64,000 nucleotides of DNA, taken from contig CALCXM010000169.1 in NCBI GenBank assembly GCA_937905825.1, positions 1 to 64,000 of the forward strand, written 5' to 3'. This DNA is from an uncultured bacterium (GTDB lineage: Bacteria > Planctomycetota > UBA1135 > GCA-002686595). Below the pieces are notes generated by a model. It was not told the DNA's origin. It worked only from the letters and a program-made list of their open reading frames with translations, and did no database searches. The position numbers and the translations under genes were made by a program. Shown here piece after piece: positions 57,185-64,000 of this stretch (its first letter is position 1; each line of letters opens with the position of its first letter).

Positions 57185-57784
57185 CTAGCCCATCGGCACG
57201 AACCCCGGTTGTTCGCGCACACGATTCATCCACTCACCGATGGCCGGATAGTCACCCAGGTCAAATCCGCCTTCGTCGGCCACGTGGGTGTAGGCGAAGA
57301 GAGCGATGTCGGCAATCGTGTAGTGGTCGGAGCCGAAGAAAGCGTTGGTCTCGAGTTCCTTCTGCATCGTGGCCAGGGCGCGCTTGCCGTTCTCTAGCCA
57401 GAAGTCGAGTTGATTTGCACGGGGGCTGCTGTCCTCCACAAGCGAAACCCAATAGCGGCGTGTTGCGATGTGCGGTTCATGCAGATTCTGCTCGAAGTAT
57501 GTCCACGCCAGCACACGGCTGCGCTCGAGAGCCTCGTCGGGCAGGTACGCGGTCCCGCTCGCCAGGTAGTTGAGGATTGCATTGGACTCGGTCAAAGGAG
57601 TTCCATCGTCCAGCAGCAGCAGCGGGACCCGCCCCGTGGGGGAAAGCGCGAGCAGATCCGCGGGGCGCGTGGACCCGGGTGTCACGTCGACGAAGACGCG
57701 CTCGAGCGGACGACCGAGATGGTGCAAGAGCAAACGAACCTTGTAGCAGTTTCCGGAAGCCGGATTTTCGAAGAGCTTGAGCAT
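57185..57784 (-). CDS. Glutathione S-transferase family protein
   Basis: MLKLFENPASGNCYKVRLLLHHLGRPLERVFVDV..LSPTGRVPLLLLDDGTPLTESNAILNYLA..FFGSDHYTIADIALFAYTHVA. Confidence 0.95.
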   Translation of the reverse strand: MLKLFENPASGNCYKVRLLLHHLGRPLERVFVDVTPGSTRPADLLALSPTGRVPLLLLDDGTPLTESNAILNYLASGTAYLPDEALERSRVLAWTYFEQNLHEPHIATRRYWVSLVEDSSPRANQLDFWLENGKRALATMQKELETNAFFGSDHYTIADIALFAYTHVADEGGFDLGDYPAIGEWMNRVREQPGFVPMG

Positions 57785-58018
57785 GGCCCCATGCTCCCAA
57801 CTGTTCCCGTCCCTGTCGAGGGCTGTCAGGGTCGCTTCACCGAGGCTCCCCGAGAGATAACCCTGGAATCCTCGGGGAGACTTCGTGGTCGGCCCTTTTG
57901 GGGGGCAGGATCGAGTCAATCGCTTAGGCTAGACCCTCAGCCCAACAGGCGGCGCGTGCCCTTGCTGTTGTGCTCTCGCTGCTCCCGGCTCTTGACCCTC
58001 CTTCCCAGTCATTCTGTC

Positions 58019-59383
58019 ATGCTCCAGCCAGTGCTTCTCGCCTGCGTCGCGCTCAGCTCACCGCTCCCGGCGACCGCTCAACTCTCCCGAGCACAGCCCA
58101 AGCCGATCACCACGGACGTGAAGGATGCCGGGACCTATCACTTGGCCAGCGGCACATGGACTCGTGGAGCTTCGAGCTTGCTCGCAACCGTTCCCGACTC
58201 CCTCTATGACAACACCTGCACCGTGGGGATGTACTACGGCATGGGCGACGGGGACGTTGTCTGGGACTCCGGTCGAATCCCGTCGATGACCTCGCCCTCG
58301 GGGAATGGTTCGTTGACGGGTACGGCAGATTATTGGCAGGTCGAGAAGTTCTACATCGGCTACTGCTCGTTCGAACCGCTCGTTACCAGCTTGGACATCG
58401 GCTTCAAGGACTGCTACTCCGCTTGTGACAACACAGGCACGCTTCCCCAGCCGGACTATGCATTCAGTTTGCTCAACGTACCCGCAGGGACCGCAAGCGG
58501 TGGACTGGGGTGTTGGACGGTGACCATCAGTTTGCTGAATAGCTCCTCGTTCTTCGGCATCTCGCCGGATTGTGATGGGGTCTACGAGGACAACCCAACG
58601 ACGGACAGCTTCGGTTGGTCATGGACTCAGTCCATTCCAACCACCGGTTCTGACGCTGGCCCGATCATGGCTGGGGACCCGAGTGGCTTCTTTCCCGTCA
58701 GTGGCCAAGTCTGCGGTGGCGTTGGCGACGGCACGTTCTTTCCTGGTGGGGGACCCGGGCCTGGAACGGGGATTGGCGTGCTCGATCAATTTGAAGTTGG
58801 CAATGGTCCGACGGCGCCCGGCTGCTATTGGTTTGGTGGGTACAGTGCCGCCAACCCGCTCTCTTCTTTCTACATGAGGCTCAGCGGATACTGGGAGAGC
58901 CCGTTCTGTTCCGGGAGCCCGGGGGCGGCTTACTGCTTTGGGGATGGAACGGGCGCGCTCTGTCCTTGTGGGAATCTTGGAGCGCTTGGATCTGGTTGCG
59001 CGAACAGCGGCGGGAGCGGCGCCAGGTTGACCGGCTTCGGTTGTCCTTCTGTCAGCTTCAACGGCTTCGGGCTGCACGTATCGGGCGTGAACGGCGCGAA
59101 GCCCGGCCTCTTGATTCGGGGAGATCTCGAAGCGGGGGGCGGACTTGGCGTCCCCGCGGGGGACGGCCGACTCTGCACGACCGGAGCCAGCCAGCGCTCC
59201 CAGGTTCAAGTCACTTCCGTGGGGGGAACTAGCTTCAATGACTGGAACGGAGCTTCGATGGCGACCGTCGGGAACATCGGTTCGGTGACGAACTTTCAGT
59301 TCTGGTACCGAGACCCCGTCGGAAGTCCCTGCGGGACGGGATTCAATTTCTCAAATGGCTGGCGGGTTTGGTTCAGCCTTTGA
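58019..59383 (+). CDS. Secreted protein with Cys-rich C-terminal module shared with the 2905-5079 gene
   Basis: Signal peptide MLQPVLLACVALSSPLPATAQ; C-terminus YCFGDGTGALCPCGNLGALGSGCANSGG...RLCTTGASQRSQVQV...TNFQFWYRDPVGSPCGTGFNFSNGWRV. Track start 57410 is an extension. Confidence 0.82.
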   Translation: MLQPVLLACVALSSPLPATAQLSRAQPKPITTDVKDAGTYHLASGTWTRGASSLLATVPDSLYDNTCTVGMYYGMGDGDVVWDSGRIPSMTSPSGNGSLTGTADYWQVEKFYIGYCSFEPLVTSLDIGFKDCYSACDNTGTLPQPDYAFSLLNVPAGTASGGLGCWTVTISLLNSSSFFGISPDCDGVYEDNPTTDSFGWSWTQSIPTTGSDAGPIMAGDPSGFFPVSGQVCGGVGDGTFFPGGGPGPGTGIGVLDQFEVGNGPTAPGCYWFGGYSAANPLSSFYMRLSGYWESPFCSGSPGAAYCFGDGTGALCPCGNLGALGSGCANSGGSGARLTGFGCPSVSFNGFGLHVSGVNGAKPGLLIRGDLEAGGGLGVPAGDGRLCTTGASQRSQVQVTSVGGTSFNDWNGASMATVGNIGSVTNFQFWYRDPVGSPCGTGFNFSNGWRVWFSL

Positions 59384-59463
59384 TGCTTCGCGGGAAGTGA
59401 CTGTGGTCTGCGCGCAGCCTTGCAGCGTTTGCGTTCGGTCCCCGCGCAACGATCCAAGCGGAG

Positions 59464-59577
59464 CTAGTGAACCGCCGACGCGAAGCCACTCAATAGCACG
59501 ATGCCGTTCCCCGCCAGCCCGAGCGCGAAGGAGGCGATGCCCAGCGGCGAGTGGGGACTATTGGCGAATCGACTCAT
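59464..59577 (-). pseudogene. Truncated 37-aa paralogue of the neighbouring DUF4190-like gene
   Basis: Minus translation MSRFANSPHSPLGIASFALGLAGNGIVLLSGFASAVH*, matching ..LGIASFVLGLVGNCLIWGSG.. of the 59687-60073 gene. Confidence 0.6.
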
Positions 59578-59581
59578 GAAT
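59549..59581. repeat. Dispersed 33-bp repeat, copy B (pairs with 42240-42272)
   Basis: GAGTGGGGACTATTGGCGAATCGACTCATGAAT; one mismatch to copy A. Confidence 0.85.
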
Positions 59582-59686
59582 TGAGCAAGCTAGAGGGAGT
59601 GGAAGCGAGGAGGGTCAAAGCTTGTGACGCTGCGCAAAGAGGCTCACCCTGGGCTCCCGCCCCTGGCAAGCGGCCCGTCGATCGAG

Positions 59687-60073
59687 TCAGGCGGGTGTGG
59701 GGGTCATCACAAGTCCGAGCACCGCGAAGAACGCCCCGCCAAAAACGGTCAGGGCACAGATGCCTAGGCCGATGATCGCGTACAGCGGGCGGCGCTCTTT
59801 CTGAAACATCCCGGCGATTCCAAGCGGAAGCCCAACGAGGGTGCACAGGAGTCCGAAAAGGATGACAAGGCCACCGCCGAGAATCGACGAATCAAGAATC
59901 TCCTTATCCATGCCCTGAGTGCTCGCAACAGCGAGGCCCGCGATAACTAGGCCCGAGCCCCAAATCAGGCAGTTGCCGACCAATCCAAGGACGAAGGAGG
60001 CGATGCCCAAGCGGGTATGCGAAAGTTCGACCTCGTCGGGTGGGTCGAGTCCCTGGAGAAAGGTGTCCGTCAT
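59687..60073 (-). CDS. DUF4190-like small membrane protein
   Basis: MTDTFLQGLDPPDEVELSHTRLGIASFVLGLVGNCLIWGSGLVIAGLAVAS..PLGIAGMFQKERRPLYAIIGLGICALTVFGG. Start at 60073. Confidence 0.72.
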   Translation of the reverse strand: MTDTFLQGLDPPDEVELSHTRLGIASFVLGLVGNCLIWGSGLVIAGLAVASTQGMDKEILDSSILGGGLVILFGLLCTLVGLPLGIAGMFQKERRPLYAIIGLGICALTVFGGAFFAVLGLVMTPTPA

Positions 60074-60407
60074 CGTTGCGCGTAGAGTTGGAGAGTGTGG
60101 CGAGGACGGGATTGTATCGTTCTCAAGTAAGTCCGGGGCTGCTTGATCCCGTTCGCTGGCCATCTCGCTCTGCCTTCGGACACTGGCGACTGGGCCGACC
60201 AAGGAGGGCGGGATTTCGCTGCCGAACACCGTCGAGGGGGTCGGGCCCAAGGAAGCGGCTACTCCCGTCCCATTCGATGGACTTCGAGTCGTACTCCGCT
60301 GTTGGACGCTGCATTGCCCCAAGAAAGTTCTCTGGACCGGGCCCCAGCGTTGGCTAATCTCAGACCTCGGTGTTTCTCGTCATCCCGCCCCGCTTCGTGT
60401 TCGGGGA

Positions 60408-61784
60408 TTGCGTCCAATACTAGATTTGCAGAACTACCTACCTGAGATTCGCGACCAATACGAACGGTACCCCTTTCCCGTCCGGCCCCCTGAACTCGAA
60501 GCGACGCGCTTGATCGTTTCCGAGATCGATCATCTGCGAAAAATCGATCACCACTGCTTTGGCGGTAGGCGCGATTTCGACCAGCCCATGCGCATCCTGA
60601 TCGCGGGTGGGGGCACGGGGGACGCACTCATTTTTCTCGGGGAACAACTACGGGGCAAACCCACCGAGTTCGTGTTCTTGGACATGAGCGAAGCGAGCCT
60701 CTGCATTGCTCAAGATCGTGCGGCGGCTCGCGACCTGAGCAACGTGACCTGGGTGCACGGTTCCCTGCTCGAACTAGACCCCGTTGATGTGGGCAAGTTC
60801 GATTACATCAACTGCGTAGGTGTTCTGCACCACCTGAGCGATCCAGCCGAGGGGTTGGCGCGCCTGGAATCCGTGCTTGCCCCGGACGGTGGAATGGGCT
60901 TGATGCTTTATGGCAAGTATGGCCGGCGCCGGGTCTACCTGATTCAAGAGCTCTTGAGTCTGCTCATGCCAGAGCCAACCGGGATGGAAGAACAGCTTGC
61001 CGTGGCGCGCGGAACTTTGTCCTCCTTGATTCGAGAGAAGGTCCTCGGGGGTGGGCCCGGGATGTTGGAACTGATCGAGGATCCCGTGGCCAGCTCCTAC
61101 TTGGTGGACACGTACCTTCACGGACAGGATCAGGCCTTCAGTTTTAGCGATATTGATCGACTGCTGAAGAGCTGTGACTTGCAGCTGGCGGGTTTCACGA
61201 ATTTCTTTGATGAGCAGGGAGCGACCTGCGCGTTGGAGTACGACCCTCTGCTGTTCTTCAGCGATCCTGAGCAGGTGGCCCGCGTGAAGCAGTTGCCCTT
61301 TGCCAATCGAGCGCACATCGCCGAGTTGCTCGGCAGTTCGACGAGCATGCACGCGTTCTACACGAGTCGACGTTCGGCCGCCGGCGCAACGCCCATGGAG
61401 CAGGACCTGGCGCCCTTCTCTTGCACGGAATACGGGCGCCGTGCAATCGACGGCATTCTCGCGCAGGGGCTCAGCCTCGTGCCGATCCACTTGAATTGCG
61501 GAGTGGTGAAGACCGTTGACATTGATGATGCCGCGCGGTCTGTGCTTCGTTACGTGGACCAAGACATCTCGATTGGCGAGATCGTGCAGGCCCTCGCCGC
61601 CGACGGCACGCCCGGGCAAGCGACGAACCGTGTGGTTCCATTGATCGATCTACTGGTGAATCTTGGGTTGGTGACCTTGCGACAAAAAGGGCTAGCACGG
61701 ATCGCCCTTCAGCGAAGTACGCGACCGTGGAACTCCGCGGTGGACTTGCGCTCCTTCGTGAAGATGGCAGCAGACGCGCAATAG
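60408..61784 (+). CDS. Class I SAM-dependent methyltransferase with C-terminal extension
   Basis: LPEIRDQYERYPFPVRPPE; MRILIAGGGTGDALIFLGEQL; FVFLDMSEASLCIAQ; FDYINCVGVLHHLSDPAEGLARLESVL. TTG start, uncertain. Confidence 0.85.
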   Translation: MRPILDLQNYLPEIRDQYERYPFPVRPPELEATRLIVSEIDHLRKIDHHCFGGRRDFDQPMRILIAGGGTGDALIFLGEQLRGKPTEFVFLDMSEASLCIAQDRAAARDLSNVTWVHGSLLELDPVDVGKFDYINCVGVLHHLSDPAEGLARLESVLAPDGGMGLMLYGKYGRRRVYLIQELLSLLMPEPTGMEEQLAVARGTLSSLIREKVLGGGPGMLELIEDPVASSYLVDTYLHGQDQAFSFSDIDRLLKSCDLQLAGFTNFFDEQGATCALEYDPLLFFSDPEQVARVKQLPFANRAHIAELLGSSTSMHAFYTSRRSAAGATPMEQDLAPFSCTEYGRRAIDGILAQGLSLVPIHLNCGVVKTVDIDDAARSVLRYVDQDISIGEIVQALAADGTPGQATNRVVPLIDLLVNLGLVTLRQKGLARIALQRSTRPWNSAVDLRSFVKMAADAQ

Positions 61785-62000
61785 GCCCGGGCTGTGCGTG
61801 CCTCGCCTGCTTGAGCTGCGTCTGTTCATGCAGACCCGGGTCTTGCCGTGTTCACTCCCCGAAGCGCAAAGCCCGGGACCCTCAAGGCTCAGCGCTGATC
61901 TGCAAGTGGTGCTACTGGCTCGCAAGTCTGCGCTGGCTAACGCAAGATAGGGGGGCTGCGGTTGAGGGGCCCGCCTCGCCAGCTCACAGGAACCTCCTTC

Positions 62001-64000
62001 GTGCAACGCTCACTCGTACTCTTGCTGCTCCTCGCCTGCCTCGGGCTGGGGCTTGCCTACTTGTCCGGGGGCGCTGGGTCGACCGAGTCGGGTGCCGCGC
62101 CGGGGCAGGCTGAGCAAGCCACCGAACAGGCCACTGAGGGGATCGGAAGTCTGCCAGCGAACGCGGGCGTCCCCGAGAATCGGGCATTGAGCGCGGGCAA
62201 CTTGGAGCAAGAGCGTCCACTCGATTCGAGCTCTGCGCGGCGGCCTGCCGTGCTGCTTGATGAAGAGCCTGTTTTTCTCAAGGTCAAGACCGTTGCTCTC
62301 AACTTGGGTTGGGGTCCTTCCATGCCACGTTCGTTTCCCGAAGAACGTACCGGACCCAACGTCCCCTTCGTGATTGTGCGAGATACGGCAGGCGGCCAGC
62401 TAGAGGTGCTGCTGCGTGGCAAGACGGACGCGTCCGGCGAGTGCACCTTGGAGCTCGAACCCGAGGGGCCCTTGCTGGAGGCACTGCGAACATCCTATCT
62501 TGTCCGCGCGCACGCGGGCGCTGGCTATCAGAGACGAGTGGAGACAGTTGCGCAGTCCGCCGACAATCCGCTTGTCTATGAAGTGGAGCTCTATGCGGAG
62601 CCCGGCTTGACCGTGCGCGGGGAAGTGCTCAACGCATCCGGGCAGCGGGCTCTAGCTAAGGTCGAGTTCCACTACCGAGACTCGCCGGATGCGGTCGAGC
62701 GAGATCCGGAGGACGAAGTCGATGACCCCGGGTTCGACCAGGATGCCTACTCTCAGCGCGGCGGAATCTTTCAACTGCACCTCAAGCGTGGGGGAGTCGG
62801 GGACCTCATCGCAGACGGGGGCCATGAAGGCGTCGGATCGATACGCAACATCGCGTTGGCCCTCGACACGGCTCCCAAGCACCAGATGATCCAACTGGCC
62901 GGAGTCGGCGAGTTGATCGGGCGCGTGAGGAACTCCTCGGGAGAGCCGGTCGCCGACTTGCCTTTGCTCGTTCAGTTGGCAAGTCTCGAGGATGGAAGCG
63001 GGAATCCCCGGGGGAACGCGAAGGCTCACAGCCTGTTGATTCAAGAGGGGATTGGTCGTCCGCGGGCTGAGTTGACTACCAACAAGCTTGGGCAGTTCCG
63101 CGGGAGCGCCTTGCACGAAGGGGCCTACTTCGTGCGCGCCCGTCTGCCCGGGTCCACTGGCGTCTACCCGTTTCTCTTGACGCAAGGCAGCGTCCCCGCA
63201 AACGGGAGTTCGCTCGAGTTGCGCCTCTCTCGCCCGCACTTGCTCATGCGCCTGCGCGATGCAGACGGCGGGGAGTGGAGTGGTGGGGCGATCAAGTCAA
63301 TCTCTGACACGCGCCTGGCTTCGTCGGCGAACACGACCTGGTCAACTCACACCCAATTGATCGTGGTTGCCTGCGAGCGGAAAGACGGTCAACTTACGGC
63401 GACGGACAAATTTCTGCGCGGCCGGGAGATCGGCCGGGGTGAGTTCCTTTTCGAACTCTTGGAAGGCTCCGACTACCTGGTCGGTGCCACGGGCTCCGGA
63501 TTCGATGGCCAACTCCAAGCGCTCTTCGCTCCGCCTGGAAGCGATCGGCAAGTGCTGGAATTGATCGCCTCGCCCGGGGTCCAGTTGGGGCGCATTCGGA
63601 TCAAGGCGTCCATTCCTGGGGAGCAGGAGCGAAGAGTTCGCAGGACCCGCTTTCTCCAAAAGAGCCCGCCAAACCCACTCGGAGAAGGACTGGCGAGCGA
63701 GAGTGTCGCCCAGGCGGCCCTCGATTTCCTGATGGTCAATGGGGGGATCGACTTGCGACTTGTCCAACAGGAAACCGGCTACCCGGTCTTGAACGTCACG
63801 CTCCAGGTGTCCCAAAGAGAGCAGTTGATCGAAGCCCCGGTGGGCAGCTACCGGGTGGTCGCCAATCTACTCGGTCGGGACGCTCGCCTGGAGTCGGGTG
63901 TCACAACAGTCCCGCTTCGAGTCACGCCGGGCGAGGAGATCGAGGTCAAGCTCTCCATCCCGCCGAGCGGTCTGCTAGAGATCAGCTTGAGTGGGGCGGG
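62001..64000 (+). CDS. Secreted/lipoprotein-like protein with carboxypeptidase-regulatory-like segments, 3' end outside window
   Basis: GTG at 62001 opens a frame with no stop to base 64000: VQRSLVLLLLLACLGLGLAYLSGG...; GLTVRGEVLNASGQRALAKVEFHYR, GELIGRVRNSSGEPVADLPLLVQL. Absent from the ORF track because no stop is present. Confidence 0.78.
   Translation, partial: MQRSLVLLLLLACLGLGLAYLSGGAGSTESGAAPGQAEQATEQATEGIGSLPANAGVPENRALSAGNLEQERPLDSSSARRPAVLLDEEPVFLKVKTVALNLGWGPSMPRSFPEERTGPNVPFVIVRDTAGGQLEVLLRGKTDASGECTLELEPEGPLLEALRTSYLVRAHAGAGYQRRVETVAQSADNPLVYEVELYAEPGLTVRGEVLNASGQRALAKVEFHYRDSPDAVERDPEDEVDDPGFDQDAYSQRGGIFQLHLKRGGVGDLIADGGHEGVGSIRNIALALDTAPKHQMIQLAGVGELIGRVRNSSGEPVADLPLLVQLASLEDGSGNPRGNAKAHSLLIQEGIGRPRAELTTNKLGQFRGSALHEGAYFVRARLPGSTGVYPFLLTQGSVPANGSSLELRLSRPHLLMRLRDADGGEWSGGAIKSISDTRLASSANTTWSTHTQLIVVACERKDGQLTATDKFLRGREIGRGEFLFELLEGSDYLVGATGSGFDGQLQALFAPPGSDRQVLELIASPGVQLGRIRIKASIPGEQERRVRRTRFLQKSPPNPLGEGLASESVAQAALDFLMVNGGIDLRLVQQETGYPVLNVTLQVSQREQLIEAPVGSYRVVANLLGRDARLESGVTTVPLRVTPGEEIEVKLSIPPSGLLEISLSGA

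Noticed and set aside
1-64000. CRISPR arrays, IS elements, prophage, tRNA/rRNA genes
   Set aside because: No regularly spaced repeats, transposase or phage motifs, or RNA-gene signatures were seen on reading; tRNAscan, Infernal and ISfinder-type searches would be needed to exclude them fully.

Overview
This is a GC-rich bacterial chromosomal window. It is probably from a Planctomycetota-like organism, inferred from the secreted-protein C-terminal modules, the ECF sigma factor fused to a large domain, and the TPR-CHAT and FG-GAP proteins; no taxonomic search was run. I recognise about 45 protein-coding genes. I found no convincing tRNA, rRNA, CRISPR array, IS element or prophage. Main blocks: (1) a glutathionyl-hydroquinone reductase (partial) and half-size DoxX-like gene divergent from a LysR regulator; (2) an alpha/beta hydrolase and a VCBS/FG-GAP secreted protein; (3) arsR-arsM; (4) an ASPIC/UnbV-type protein overlapping an UnbU/RnfD-like membrane gene; (5) a PadR plus membrane protein pair and an 863-aa ECF sigma factor fused to a TM and carboxypeptidase-regulatory-like region; (6) Lrp plus a heme-oxygenase-like diiron protein, a methyltransferase and an S41 peptidase; (7) a signalling cluster at 18-24.6 kb with two histidine kinases, REC-HDOD, REC-degenerate HD-GYP and an orphan REC protein; (8) a BlaI/M56 pair with a long helical C-terminus; (9) a beta-helix/PA14 protein, a GT39-like protein and a DUF3592-like protein; (10) a 1239-aa TPR-CHAT protein convergent with a coupled sigma/anti-sigma-like pair; (11) an amidohydrolase, rhodanese, Gfo/Idh/MocA oxidoreductase and FNT channel; (12) a 1161-aa uncharacterised membrane protein; (13) a GST, a secreted protein, methyltransferase, and an ORF open from 62001 to the window end that is missing from the supplied track. 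The best leads are the TPR-CHAT locus, the fused ECF sigma factor, the 1161-aa protein, the Cys-pair-rich ArsM tail, the paired palindromes upstream of blaI, and a 33-bp dispersed repeat associated with a truncated paralogue.
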